Part shown: one piece after another, positions 34,581 to 44,175 of the stretch | Position numbering within the stretch: the stretch's first letter is position 1 | Layout of the letters: every line of letters begins with the position of its first letter | Source: Actinomadura viridilutea | GTDB taxonomy: Bacteria > Actinomycetota > Actinomycetes > Streptosporangiales > Streptosporangiaceae | Length of the DNA: 64,000 nt | Direction: 5' to 3' | Assembly (NCBI GenBank): GCA_003001795.1 | Contig: PVNI01000011.1 | Span: 124,001-188,000 of the forward strand | Made by a program: the position numbers and the translations under genes | Notes under the pieces: generated by a model | What the model was told of the DNA's origin: nothing | What the model saw: the letters and a program-made list of their open reading frames with translations, nothing else | Databases searched by the model: none

Positions 34581-35896
34581 GCTCGACCCTGACCGAGGCC
34601 ATGCCGGCGGCGGAGCCCGCGCCCGCGCGGACGGCGCGCCGCCCGGTGGTGCGGGCCCTGATCGTCCTCGCGGCCGTGTTCGGCGTGCTGGTGCTGCTGC
34701 GCGCCATCACCGGGGAGAACACCATCACCTCCGGCGGAACGGTGAGCACCACCCTGGCCCTGGGCCTGCCGATCGGCATGGCCGCGCTCGCCGGGCTGTG
34801 GTCCGAACGCGCCGGCGTGGTGAACATCGGCCTCGAAGGCATGATGATCTTCGGTACGTGGGGCGGGGCGTTCGGCGCGTACTTCTCCGGCAACCCGTGG
34901 GCGGGGCTGCTCATGGGCGTGGTGATGGGCGCGGCCGGGGGCCTGCTGCACGCGCTGGCCACCGTCACGTTCGGCGTGGACCACATCGTCTCCGGCGTGG
35001 CCATCAACATCCTGGCGCCGGGCGTCGCCCGCTACCTGTCCACGATCTTCTTCCAGGACGAGCCGGGCGGCGGCGCCACCCAGTCGCCCCCGCTGCCGGA
35101 CTTCCCCACGGTCAGCGTGCCGGGGATCGGGGAGCCGCTGGCCGACCTGGAGGGCCGCCACTGGTTCCTGCTGTCCGACCTGGCCGGGCTGGTGCGCGGC
35201 CTGACCACGGACCTGTCCGCGCTCACCGTCATCGGCCTGGCCCTCATCCCGCTGACCTACGTGCTGCTGTGGCGGACGGCGTTCGGGCTGCGGCTGCGCT
35301 CCTGCGGGGAGAACCCGTACGCCGCCGAGTCCCTCGGCGTCCGGGTCGCCGCGATGAAGTACGCGGCGGTGACCGTGTCGGGCGCGCTGGCCGGGCTGGG
35401 CGGCGTGTTCCTCGCGATGGTCGGGTCGTCGCAGTACCAGGAGAACCAGACCGGCGGCCGCGGCTTCATCGGCCTGGCCGCCATGATCTTCGGCAACTGG
35501 CGGCCCGGCGGCCTGGCCGCGGGCACCGGGCTCTTCGGCTACACCGACGCGCTCCAGCAGCGCGGCGCCACCGGCGCCGTGCACGCCCTGCTGCTGGTCA
35601 TCGCGGTCGCGCTGTTCGCGTTCGCCGCCTGGCGGCTGGCGTCGCTGCGCCGCGCGCCGGTCACGCCGTCGGAGGCGGGCGGCCTGCACCGGCGCTCCCG
35701 GATCGTCCAGGCGTCGGCCGCCGTCGTCGTCGGCATGCTGATGCTGACGTGGTACCTGCTCACCGACGAGCTGCCGAAGGAGATCGTCACCTACAGCCCG
35801 CACATCACGACGCTGCTGGTGCTGTCGCTGGCGTCCCAGCGGCTGCGCATGCCCGCGGCCAACGGGCTGCGGTACCGCAAGGGCGAGGCCCGATGA
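34577..35896 (+). CDS. Nucleoside ABC transporter permease 2
   Basis: The 439-aa permease starts at GTG 34577 with AAGGAGGTGG upstream, overlapping permease 1. Family motifs are ERAGVVNIGLEGMMIFGTWG, FGVDHIVSGVAINILAPGV, GLRLRSCGENPYAAESLGV and GGRGFIGLAAMIFGNWRPGG. It is longer than typical YufQ-like partners because of a loop of about 60 residues (TIFFQDEPGGGATQSPP...) and an additional C-terminal helical hairpin after residue 345. It overlaps cdd by four bases, so transport and catabolism are co-translated. Confidence 0.93.
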   Translation: MSSTLTEAMPAAEPAPARTARRPVVRALIVLAAVFGVLVLLRAITGENTITSGGTVSTTLALGLPIGMAALAGLWSERAGVVNIGLEGMMIFGTWGGAFGAYFSGNPWAGLLMGVVMGAAGGLLHALATVTFGVDHIVSGVAINILAPGVARYLSTIFFQDEPGGGATQSPPLPDFPTVSVPGIGEPLADLEGRHWFLLSDLAGLVRGLTTDLSALTVIGLALIPLTYVLLWRTAFGLRLRSCGENPYAAESLGVRVAAMKYAAVTVSGALAGLGGVFLAMVGSSQYQENQTGGRGFIGLAAMIFGNWRPGGLAAGTGLFGYTDALQQRGATGAVHALLLVIAVALFAFAAWRLASLRRAPVTPSEAGGLHRRSRIVQASAAVVVGMLMLTWYLLTDELPKEIVTYSPHITTLLVLSLASQRLRMPAANGLRYRKGEAR

Positions 35897-36294
35897 GCGG
35901 GGTCGACTGGGAGGCGCTGCGCGCGGCGGCCCGCGAGGCGATGCGCCGCGCCTACGCGCCGTACTCGAACTTCCCGGTGGGCGCGGCGGGGCTGGTGGAC
36001 GACGGCCGGGTCGTCTCCGGCTGCAACGTCGAGAACGCCTCCTACGGTGTCGGCCTGTGCGCCGAATGCAGCCTGGTCAGCGCCCTGTACGGGCCGGGCG
36101 CGTCCGGACGGCCCCGCCTGGTGGCGGTGTCGGTCGTCGGCGGCGACGGCGAGCCGCTGATGCCGTGCGGCCGCTGCCGCCAGCTGCTGTGGGAGCACGG
36201 CGGGCCTGAGATGCTGCTGGAGACGCCGCGCGGCGTGCGCCCTCTGGCCGAGGTGCTGCCCGACGCGTTCGGCCCCGACGACCTGTTGTCCTGA
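35893..36294 (+). CDS. cdd: Cytidine deaminase
   Basis: Cdd hydrolyses cytidine/deoxycytidine to uridine forms. The 133-aa protein starts at ATG 35893 in an ATGA overlap with permease 2. The single-domain tetrameric form is recognisable from RRAYAPYSNFPVGAAGLVD, SGCNVENASYGVGLCAECSL with the catalytic Glu and first zinc Cys, and PCGRCRQLLWEH with the other two zinc cysteines. Length is normal for the family. Confidence 0.96.
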   Translation: MSGVDWEALRAAAREAMRRAYAPYSNFPVGAAGLVDDGRVVSGCNVENASYGVGLCAECSLVSALYGPGASGRPRLVAVSVVGGDGEPLMPCGRCRQLLWEHGGPEMLLETPRGVRPLAEVLPDAFGPDDLLS

Positions 36295-36304
36295 AGGAGC
36301 CTCA

Positions 36305-37582
36305 TTGGACGCCATCGACGTCATCCGCGCCAAGCGGGACGGCGGGACGCTGACGCCCGAGCAGATCGACTGGACGATCGACGCCTACACCCGCGGCGTC
36401 ATGGCCGACGAGCAGATGGCGGCGCTGGCCATGGCGATCCTGCTCAACGGGATGACCCGCGCCGAGGTGGCCCGCTGGACCGAGGCGATGATCCGCTCCG
36501 GCGAGCGCATGGACTGGTCGGGGCTGGACCGCCCCACCACCGACAAGCACTCCACGGGCGGCGTCGGCGACAAGATCACCCTGCCGCTGGCGCCGCTGGT
36601 GGCCGCGTGCGGCGCGGCCGTCCCGCAGCTGTCCGGCCGGGGCCTCGGCCACACCGGCGGCACCCTGGACAAGCTGGAGTCCATCCCGGGCTGGCGGGCG
36701 TCGCTGTCGCCCGAGGAGATGCTCGCGGTCCTGACGGACGTCGGGGCGGTGGTGTGCGCCGCCGGGTCGGGCCTGGCGCCCGCCGACCGCCGCCTGTACG
36801 CGCTGCGCGACGTGACCGGCACCGTCGAGTCGATCCCGCTGATCGCCTCGTCGATCATGTCCAAGAAGATCGCCGAGGGGACCGGGGCGCTGGTGCTGGA
36901 CGTCAAGGTCGGCTCCGGCGCGTTCATGAAGACCGTCGACCAGGCCCGCGAGCTGGCCGAGACGATGGTCGGCATCGGGACCGACCACGGCGTGCGCACC
37001 GTCGCGCTGCTCACCGCCATGGACCGTCCGCTCGGCCGCGCCGTCGGCAACGCCGTCGAGGTGGCCGAGTCCGTGGAGGTGCTCGCGGGCGGCGGCCCGT
37101 CCGACGTGGTGGAGCTGACGGTGACCCTGGCCCGGGAGATGCTCGCCGCGGCGGGCCTGGCGTCGGCCAAGGACCCGGCCGACGCGCTCGCCGACGGCTC
37201 GGCGATGGACGTGTGGCGCCGCATGATCTCCGCCCAGGGCGGCGACCCGGACGCGCCGCTGCCCACCGCCAAGGAGACCCACGACGTCCCGGCGCCCGCC
37301 TCCGGCGTGCTGACCCGCCTGGACGCCTACGCCGTCGGCGTGGCCGCCTGGCGGCTGGGCGCGGGCCGCGCCCGCAAGGAGGACCCGGTCTCGGCCGCCG
37401 CGGGCGTGCTCTGCCACGCCAAGCCGGGCGACCGGGTCACCGCCGGGCGGCCCCTGCTCACCCTGCACACCGACGACCCGTCCCGCATCGACCGGGCCCT
37501 GGAGGCCCTGGACGGCGCCATCGAGGTCGTCCCCGACGGCGCCCCCGACCTGCTCCCGCTCGTCATCGACCGCGTCGGCTGA
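36305..37582 (+). CDS. deoA: Thymidine (pyrimidine-nucleoside) phosphorylase
   Basis: DeoA splits thymidine/uridine with phosphate to base and (deoxy)ribose-1-phosphate. The 425-aa protein uses TTG 36305 as start behind GAAGGAGCC, ten bases after cdd. Signature sequences are IRAKRDGGTLTPEQIDWTID, DKHSTGGVGDKITLPLAPLV, SGRGLGHTGGTLDKLESIPG and VGSGAFMKT. The C-terminal domain (THDVPAPASGVLTRLDAYAVG) is complete. It is the last gene of the transport/salvage operon; add, normally near, lies 8 kb further on. Confidence 0.95.
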   Translation: MDAIDVIRAKRDGGTLTPEQIDWTIDAYTRGVMADEQMAALAMAILLNGMTRAEVARWTEAMIRSGERMDWSGLDRPTTDKHSTGGVGDKITLPLAPLVAACGAAVPQLSGRGLGHTGGTLDKLESIPGWRASLSPEEMLAVLTDVGAVVCAAGSGLAPADRRLYALRDVTGTVESIPLIASSIMSKKIAEGTGALVLDVKVGSGAFMKTVDQARELAETMVGIGTDHGVRTVALLTAMDRPLGRAVGNAVEVAESVEVLAGGGPSDVVELTVTLAREMLAAAGLASAKDPADALADGSAMDVWRRMISAQGGDPDAPLPTAKETHDVPAPASGVLTRLDAYAVGVAAWRLGAGRARKEDPVSAAAGVLCHAKPGDRVTAGRPLLTLHTDDPSRIDRALEALDGAIEVVPDGAPDLLPLVIDRVG

Positions 37583-37598
37583 CGCGGCCGCCGGCGGG

Positions 37599-38570
37599 TC
37601 ACCGCGCGACCGCGGCCGGCGTCTGCGTCCGGCCGTCGGCCAGGTGCAGGACCATGGGCCGCCGGGCGTCCATGCGCAGCTTGGCGCGGCCGATCCGGCC
37701 GATCTCCTGGGTGTCGGGGCGGCGGGTCTCGTCGTCGCCGACGAGGACGCGCAGCCCTGACTCGGGGCAGGCGACCGTCCAGCCGTCGTCGACGGCCGCG
37801 ACCCGCCAGCCGTCCCCCGGGTCGGCGGACCGCCGCAGCAGCTCGGTGGCGTGGACGACGGCGTCGTGGCCCGTCCGCGTCCCGGCGGGGACGAGCGTCC
37901 CGTGCCGGAACAGCACGAAGGTCTGCGCGGTCCCGCCGACCAGCCGGTCGGCCATCGCGACCCGCTTGGCGATCTCGGCGTCCAGCTCGGGCGTGGCGGG
38001 ACGCACGAACGCCAGCCGCTTGCCGCGGCGCCTGCGCACCCAGGTCACCAGCGTCATGACGGCGGCGAGGAGCAGGACCAGGGGCGCGGCGAAGAACGCG
38101 AGCCCGATCGGCAAGAGCTCGGACGGGTCCGCTTCGACGCGCAGGGGTGCGCGGGCGTCCGGCGTGCACTGCACCGCCGCCCACGCGTCGACCGGCGAGC
38201 GGAACGAACCGACCCACCGGTAGCGGACCCCGTCCTCCTCGACGGGGGAGCCGTCCGACCGGTCCAGGGACAGCGGATGCACCGCACCCGTCTTGGTGAC
38301 CAGCACGCAGTCGCGGGGGGACGCGGCGCCTTCCCGCACATGGATCCGGTAGCGCACGTCCCGGCCGACCTGCAGGGTCGGGCGCCCGTCCGCGCTGCGG
38401 TCGCCGCCGTAGGCCGGGTCGAAGTCCGGTGTCGTGAGCGCGGACAGATGGGTCAGGACGACCAGCACCGACACCAGCGCGTAGCCCGCGACCAAGATGA
38501 CGGCCCGCCGGTACACCCGTCGCGGCGGCCGGATCGGGCGCTGGTATCGAAAATCCACCATTCCTGACAC
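37599..38570 (-). CDS. Hypothetical membrane protein with two helices
   Basis: The approximately 323-aa protein begins at GTG 38570 or at ATG 38561. A basic N-terminus (RRVYRRAVI) leads into helix 1 (LVAGYALVSVLVVLTHL). An extracytoplasmic region of about 115 residues has two cysteines (PRDCVLV and AVQCTPD), helix 2 is at about 153-175 (LPIGLAFFAAPLVLLLAAVM), and a cytoplasmic domain of about 145 residues follows. It resembles actinomycete proteins with an outside beta-rich module and no known catalytic role. It is transcribed divergently from the M16 gene and only 16 bases from the deoA stop. Confidence 0.65.
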   Translation of the reverse strand: MSGMVDFRYQRPIRPPRRVYRRAVILVAGYALVSVLVVLTHLSALTTPDFDPAYGGDRSADGRPTLQVGRDVRYRIHVREGAASPRDCVLVTKTGAVHPLSLDRSDGSPVEEDGVRYRWVGSFRSPVDAWAAVQCTPDARAPLRVEADPSELLPIGLAFFAAPLVLLLAAVMTLVTWVRRRRGKRLAFVRPATPELDAEIAKRVAMADRLVGGTAQTFVLFRHGTLVPAGTRTGHDAVVHATELLRRSADPGDGWRVAAVDDGWTVACPESGLRVLVGDDETRRPDTQEIGRIGRAKLRMDARRPMVLHLADGRTQTPAAVAR

Positions 38571-38614
38571 TCCAAGATCGTAAGATGGCGCGACCTGAGC
38601 AAAGGGGGGACTAC

Positions 38615-41062
38615 GTGGAGGTCACGCAGACCGAGGTCGACGGGGTTCCCGCGTTCTGGGCGCCCGGCGATGGCACCGACGTTTACCACGTCGCCTTGGT
38701 CTTCCGCATCGGTCAAGCCGACGAGACGCTGGCGCGCAGGGGGATCACCCACCTGGTCGAGCACTTGGCGCTGCACCGCGTGGGCCAGCCCGAACACCAC
38801 TACAACGGGGCGGTCGACACCGTCACGACGGCGTTCACCACCGAAGGCGACCGCGACGAGGCGACCCGGTTCCTGGCCACCGTCTGCGCCGCCCTGCGCG
38901 AGCCGCCCCTGGAGCGGCTGGAGGCGGAGAAGCAGATCCTGCGGACCGAGGCCGCCGGGCGCTCCTCGGGCGCCGTGGGACGGATGATGCTGTGGCGGTA
39001 CGGGGCCGCCACGTACGGCCTGCCGGGCTTCGACGAGCTCGGACTGCCCGCGCTCACCGGCGAGGACGTCGCCGCCTGGGCCGCCACCCGGTTCACCCGC
39101 GCCAACGCCGCCCTGGCCATCGTCGGCGGGCCCCCTCCCGCAGGGCTGCGCCTAGACCTCCCCGAGGGGAGGCGTCTCCCGACGCCCGAACCGACGAGCG
39201 CGCTGCCCCGCACCCCCGCCTACTTCGCCGCCAACGTCGACGGGGTCGGCCTCAGCGCCGTCGTACCGCGCGCCGCGGCCGGCAACGTCCTCACCACGAT
39301 CCTGCAGCGGCGTCTGCACAAGGCGCTGCGGCTGGACGACGCGCTCAGCTACTCCGCGCAGGTCGGCTACTCGCTCCGGGACGGTCGGTTCGCCCATGTC
39401 ATCGCGTTCGCCGACGGGCTCGCCGAGTCCCACCCCCGGCTGACGCAGGAGTTCCTCGACGAGATCGAACGGATCGCCGAAGAACCCGTGGAGAGCGCCG
39501 AACTGGCGGAGGCGGTGGCGATCCACCGCGGCGCGATGGACCAGCCCGGCGCCGTCCACGCCTGGGTGATGTCGGCCTGCAAGGACGAGCTGCTGGGCGG
39601 CCCGCAGACCTCCTACGACGAGCAGGTCCGCCGCCTTGACGCGCTGACCCCCGACGACATCCAGTCGGCCGCCCGCACCATGCGGGACTCGGCCCTGGTG
39701 ATGGTCCCGCAGGGGCAGGAACCCCACATAGGCCGCTACGTGCCCGCCCCCGGCAGCTCCACGGTCGCGGTGTGCGGCACCGCCTACGCCCCCGCCGACC
39801 GCGAGCAGAAGCAGGTGCACCTCATCGCCGGCCCCGCTGGGGTGACCAGCATGATCGGACCGGAGCTGGGCACCGTCCGCTACGACTCGTGCGCCGCCGT
39901 GGTCGCCTGGCCGGACGGGGGCCGCGTCCTCATCGGGCTGGACGGCATCACCGTCCGCGTCGAACCCAACGTGTGGATCGGCGCCGACGGCCTCCCGGCC
40001 GAGATCGACCGGAGCGTCCCCGCCGACCGCGTCGTCCGGATGCCGCCCCGGCCGGAGGAGGACATCCCGGAGCGGCCCGCGGGAGCGGCCCGGTCGCGCA
40101 AGCCGCTGATGACGCTGAGCCCGGCACCGGACCGCGCGTCCTGGCGCACGCGCAGAGGCATGGCCTGGGACGACCCCGCCCTCGCCGCCGCGCTGCCCCA
40201 GGTCAGGCGCGGTCGGATCGACGTGGCCGTGGAACTTTTGGCCCGCACGCGCGACTTCCCCGAGCTGCGCGCTCTCTACATCGACAACCTCTCCCGTGCG
40301 GCGTGCGGTCACGGCGACCTGCTCGCCGCGCGCGCCGCGGACCGTCCGGACGACCCGGACGTCCACCTTCTGCTCGGCGCGACCCGCGTCAAGGAGGCCT
40401 GGCACGTGCGCACCGCCGCCCGGGCCGAGCACGTCTCCGACGAGCAGTTCGGCCGCTTCTGGCTCATCCTCTCCAGCGCTGGCGAGCCGCTGTACCGCGC
40501 CGCCGAACTGCTGCCGCACGACCCGGTGCCCTGGGACAACCTGCAGTGGTACGGGCTGGGCCTTCAACTGAGCCGGTCCGAACTCGACCGGATCTGGCAG
40601 GAACTGCACAGGCGCCACCGGACGCTGTTCGCCGGCCACTACTCCAGAGCCCAGGTCCTCGCCCCCAAGTGGTTCGGGTCGGAGGCCGAACTGCTCGACT
40701 TCGCCGAGTCGGCTGTGGAGGCCGCGCCGCCGGGTGATCCGGTGACGGCCGTCCTCGCGGCCGCCCATCTGGAGAACAGCATGGACCACGACGACATGTG
40801 GGAGTACATGTCCCGCCCCGAGGTCCACGCCGCCCTCGCGGCCGCGGGCGCGAAATGGCTGGCCCAGCCCGTCCCGCACCCGCGCACCCAGGAAGCACAC
40901 CACCTCTTCGGCGCAGCGTTCTACTACGCCGGCGACTTCGACCGGGCGCGCGTCCACCTCTCCCACACGGGAAAGAACCGCCCCGGTGCCCTCCCTTGGG
41001 ATTACGAGTTGAGACCCGCCCGCGTCTACAAGGACGCCCGTCGCGACGTCGGCCTGCGCTGA
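38615..41062 (+). CDS. M16-type metallopeptidase fused to a helical C-terminal domain
   Basis: GTG 38615 is preferred because AAAGGGGGG lies five bases upstream; ATG 38585 would add ten residues. The 815-aa protein starts with an M16 (pitrilysin-like) domain. HLVEH gives zinc ligands His46 and His50 and catalytic Glu49, and Glu112 in ILRTEAAG is the likely third ligand. The second, inactive M16 half follows to about residue 385. After a beta-rich middle (about 390-490) comes a helical, TPR-like region (about 520-815) with DPALAAALPQVRRGRIDVAV, DDPDVHLLLGATRVKEAWHV and HHLFGAAFYYAGDFDRARVH, similar to DUF4034-like repeats. No signal peptide, so the peptidase is cytoplasmic. This combination is unusual; the substrate is unknown. 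Confidence 0.75.
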   Translation: MEVTQTEVDGVPAFWAPGDGTDVYHVALVFRIGQADETLARRGITHLVEHLALHRVGQPEHHYNGAVDTVTTAFTTEGDRDEATRFLATVCAALREPPLERLEAEKQILRTEAAGRSSGAVGRMMLWRYGAATYGLPGFDELGLPALTGEDVAAWAATRFTRANAALAIVGGPPPAGLRLDLPEGRRLPTPEPTSALPRTPAYFAANVDGVGLSAVVPRAAAGNVLTTILQRRLHKALRLDDALSYSAQVGYSLRDGRFAHVIAFADGLAESHPRLTQEFLDEIERIAEEPVESAELAEAVAIHRGAMDQPGAVHAWVMSACKDELLGGPQTSYDEQVRRLDALTPDDIQSAARTMRDSALVMVPQGQEPHIGRYVPAPGSSTVAVCGTAYAPADREQKQVHLIAGPAGVTSMIGPELGTVRYDSCAAVVAWPDGGRVLIGLDGITVRVEPNVWIGADGLPAEIDRSVPADRVVRMPPRPEEDIPERPAGAARSRKPLMTLSPAPDRASWRTRRGMAWDDPALAAALPQVRRGRIDVAVELLARTRDFPELRALYIDNLSRAACGHGDLLAARAADRPDDPDVHLLLGATRVKEAWHVRTAARAEHVSDEQFGRFWLILSSAGEPLYRAAELLPHDPVPWDNLQWYGLGLQLSRSELDRIWQELHRRHRTLFAGHYSRAQVLAPKWFGSEAELLDFAESAVEAAPPGDPVTAVLAAAHLENSMDHDDMWEYMSRPEVHAALAAAGAKWLAQPVPHPRTQEAHHLFGAAFYYAGDFDRARVHLSHTGKNRPGALPWDYELRPARVYKDARRDVGLR

Positions 41063-41082
41063 CTTTTGACCTCCGCCGGAAC

Positions 41083-41112
41083 GAGAAGCTCGACGCGTCC
41101 GTCGAGCTTCTC
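41083..41112. terminator. Perfect inverted repeat after the M16 gene
   Basis: GAGAAGCTCGACG (41083-41095) and CGTCGAGCTTCTC (41100-41112) form a perfect 13-bp stem with a CGTC loop, 20 bases after the M16 stop. It is probably a terminator or an attenuator before the next gene. Confidence 0.65.
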
Positions 41113-41282
41113 GGCGGCACGGGCGCGAAGCGGATCGGCCGTGCCGAGAACACCACCGCGTACGGGACCCGCCACAGGGACGCCTCCGGCGATGTCGGTG
41201 CGCACGCCTAACTTTGATCTTGGTCGGAACGGGATCGTCCGGTCAGAGGTCTGAGGGGTGTCGTCGAGCGGTGGGGGTGCGC

Positions 41283-44141
41283 ATGGCTGATGTGGAGCCG
41301 GCGGAGCCGGCGGCGATCGGGGTGGCCGAGCCTCGTAAGGCGAAGTCGGGGGTGAACCGGCTCGCACGTTCGTTGCCCGCGGAGGAGTTGGCGCCGTTCT
41401 TCGAGCAGGCGTGTCGTGAGTTCGCCGCGGCGGGGGCGTCCGAGCTGGCGATGTGGGCGTTCACGCAGGCCCGCAAGGTGGAGAAGAACCATCCGGGGCT
41501 GGTCGACATGGACCGGCTTCACCAGGTCTTTTTGGAGTTCACGCCGATGGGCGTGGTGGCGCCGACCGCGTTGCGCGACCACGTTGGCCTGATGGCAGAG
41601 CGGCTGGAGCCCAAGCAGGCCTACGACCGGTACCGCGAAATTCTGGACGCCGCGTTCGCCAAGGGTGTCGTCCCGTATGCGCGTATCTATCCGGACACGC
41701 GCAAGCTGGGCAGGCCCGCGAAGGTCAGGAAGTCCGTCGCGGAGGACGACCTGACTCTGCGGCTGCTGCGCAGCGGCGCGTTGCGGTATGCCTCGTATGC
41801 GGTGTGGCAGGCCGCTGGTCCGTCGTTGTCGCGGCTGGTCACGGGGGATGACGATGCCGTGCGGCTGCTGATCGCGGCCGAGCCGGACGAGGACGCGGAG
41901 GACGATCCGGAGCTCGCCGAGGAGATCTGGCGGATGTGGGTGGAGGTGCTGGTGGAGGTCGGCGCCGGTGCCCTGCTCTCGGAGGAGTGGTTCGTCCAAA
42001 ACTCCGGCCGGTGCGCGTTGAAGACGCTGGTGCCGCTGGTCCGGCAGGCCGGCGAACGGCTCGTACCGCAGGAACGGGCCGCGTCCTGCCTGGTCACCGA
42101 CGTGTACAGCCGGTTCGACGTGGCCACGGAAGGCCAGCTGAACCAAGAAACATTGAGATGGCTGTCCGCCAACGTACCGACGGTCACCGAGCAGGCACGG
42201 CAGGACCCGAACCGTTTCGCCCAGCAGCTGGACCACTTCATCACCAACCTCGGCCGCGCCGTCAACATCGACTACGTGGCCGCGCTGCGCGGGCTGTGGG
42301 AGGGCGTTCCCGAGTTCCGGGACGAGCTGCGCAGGCAGGTGGAGCAGTGGAAGGCCGGGGTCGCGTCCGCCTCGCTGCCTCTTCTGTCCCATGGCCTGCG
42401 CCGCCTGAGGAAGCTCGCCGAGCACGGCTACGCCGACCTCGCCCCCGGTTTCGCCGACGGCCTGCGGATCACCGATCCCGTGGACGCGCTGCACGCCGCC
42501 CTGCGCGGCGGCATCCCCGAGGAGCTGACGTTCCCATACGAATGGCGCACATCTCCTGGCGGCCTGGTCAGTGAGGAGGTGAAGCTCGCCCAGCACGGCG
42601 ACCGCCTGACCGCCGCCTACCGCTCAGGCCATGTCCAGGTCTGGACGCCCGTCCGTGAGAAGCTGCGCGCCTGGCTCAAGACACATGATCAAGGATTGGT
42701 GTTCTGGGACGACGGCGAGCAGCTGCTGGCCTCCCTGTCCTTGGGCGGCTCCATGCTGACGTTCCGGGCGGTGGAGGGCGATGACGGCGAGATCGGGTTG
42801 ATCCTCGACCCGGCGACGCGGACCCGCCTTCCGGACGGTCCGGCCGAGGCCGAGGTGACGTTCCCGCACGCGGCCGGGCCGTCGCGCGTCGAGTACCGCG
42901 GCGGCGTGATCACCGTGACGGCGCCGGACGGGACCCAGACCGCCCGGCTGCCCTACTGGCCGTTGCAGAAGACGGATGGGCGGGGCCCCGTCGTCCCGCC
43001 CGGCTGGTGGTGCCATTTGGCGGTGACCGACGTCCGCGGCTCGAAGGCGCTGCGGGACCTCCACCGGGAGCAGGCCGCGAGGCTGGTGGAGCTGGCGCTC
43101 GTCGGGGCCGGGGCGGTCCGCGAGGAGTGGTCGCGGATTCTGCCGGACGTGGTGGAGCGCCCATTGCGTGGCGGAGTGAGCGAGTACGCCCGTACCGCCG
43201 CGGAGTGTGTGCTGGACGCGGTGCGGCTGCGCGAGCGGCTCGGCCTGCCGCAGCCCGCACTGCCGCCGTCGCTGCGGACCCGTCCCGAACTTCCGGCGGG
43301 CGGCGGCGTCGTGATGCTGCCGGGCATGCGCTGGGTGGAGGACGCCGTCCGGGAGGCCCTGGAGATCCCGGCGCCGCCGGAGCCTCGGCAGGTGCGGGTC
43401 GTGACGTTGCCCGACTGGCGCAGGGGTTTGCGTGTGGATTTCGAGGACACGGGGAGCGCGGCACTGCACACCGTCTGGCCGTGGCGCACCGCGCACCATC
43501 GCAGGTTCCTGCTGGAGAACCTCAACGCGTGGGCGAATACCGCGCGAGGCGACGGAAGCGGACGCTGGCGTCTGCTCCGTTTCACTGCCGCGGGCCGTGA
43601 CAGCAAGGCGACCCGCGGCGCGATCTGGCGGACGCCGCGCGGTGTCCTGCTCGTCGAGCGCCATATCGTTTACGAGAAGAGGCTGATCGTCTGGGAGTAC
43701 GTGCCCGACGGCGAGTTCGGCCCCGTCGAACTGCCGGGATGGCGCGCGTACGCAAGGTTCGCGTCGCGTGGGTGGGGCGGCCCCGAACGGGTTCTCGCCC
43801 TGCGGCGGCTCCTCGACGAACGCGGCCCGGTCCGCCCCGACCCGGCCTGGGCCCACGAGCTGGCCGACCGCACGGGCATGCCGCCGGCCGACGCCGCGAA
43901 CATCGTCTTCGGCCTTCTCGAGTACGCCTTGCCCTTCGCCTACGGCGACATCCCGCTTTCCGATCTGCCGAAGGAGATCGCCGCGCTCTTCCCGGAGCGC
44001 GGCCGGGTCAAGGTGTCATGGCCCTTGCAAGACGCCACCCGGGAGTACCTTATGCCGGACGATCCGGCGGAGCTGTGGGAGAACGGCCCCCTCATCGCCC
44101 GTGCCGCCGAGCGCTACCTGGAACTGCGCGACGCCCTGTGA
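41283..44141 (+). CDS. Large cytoplasmic protein of unknown function
   Basis: The approximately 952-aa protein starts at ATG 41283 (GTG 41277 possible). No family was recognised. Residues 1-410 are helical and acidic (EEIWRMWVEVLVEVGAGAL); the middle (about 420-590) is beta-rich and aspartate/glycine-rich with WD-like stretches (RLTAAYRSGHVQVWTPVREK, GLVFWDDGEQLLASLSLGGS). About 600-720 is helical again, and the C-terminal part has MLPGMRWVEDAVREALEIP and WRTPRGVLLVERHIVYEKRL. There is no signal peptide, membrane helix or obvious catalytic motif. It ends MPDDPAELWENGPLIARAAE...LRDAL, a tail repeated in a broken copy near 45.4 kb. The neighbours (M16 fusion, toxin-antitoxin pair) suggest an accessory or conflict role. 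Confidence 0.7.
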   Translation: MADVEPAEPAAIGVAEPRKAKSGVNRLARSLPAEELAPFFEQACREFAAAGASELAMWAFTQARKVEKNHPGLVDMDRLHQVFLEFTPMGVVAPTALRDHVGLMAERLEPKQAYDRYREILDAAFAKGVVPYARIYPDTRKLGRPAKVRKSVAEDDLTLRLLRSGALRYASYAVWQAAGPSLSRLVTGDDDAVRLLIAAEPDEDAEDDPELAEEIWRMWVEVLVEVGAGALLSEEWFVQNSGRCALKTLVPLVRQAGERLVPQERAASCLVTDVYSRFDVATEGQLNQETLRWLSANVPTVTEQARQDPNRFAQQLDHFITNLGRAVNIDYVAALRGLWEGVPEFRDELRRQVEQWKAGVASASLPLLSHGLRRLRKLAEHGYADLAPGFADGLRITDPVDALHAALRGGIPEELTFPYEWRTSPGGLVSEEVKLAQHGDRLTAAYRSGHVQVWTPVREKLRAWLKTHDQGLVFWDDGEQLLASLSLGGSMLTFRAVEGDDGEIGLILDPATRTRLPDGPAEAEVTFPHAAGPSRVEYRGGVITVTAPDGTQTARLPYWPLQKTDGRGPVVPPGWWCHLAVTDVRGSKALRDLHREQAARLVELALVGAGAVREEWSRILPDVVERPLRGGVSEYARTAAECVLDAVRLRERLGLPQPALPPSLRTRPELPAGGGVVMLPGMRWVEDAVREALEIPAPPEPRQVRVVTLPDWRRGLRVDFEDTGSAALHTVWPWRTAHHRRFLLENLNAWANTARGDGSGRWRLLRFTAAGRDSKATRGAIWRTPRGVLLVERHIVYEKRLIVWEYVPDGEFGPVELPGWRAYARFASRGWGGPERVLALRRLLDERGPVRPDPAWAHELADRTGMPPADAANIVFGLLEYALPFAYGDIPLSDLPKEIAALFPERGRVKVSWPLQDATREYLMPDDPAELWENGPLIARAAERYLELRDAL

Positions 44142-44175
44142 TTCGCGCAGCCGAGTCAAGCCTGCGGAAGCGCTC

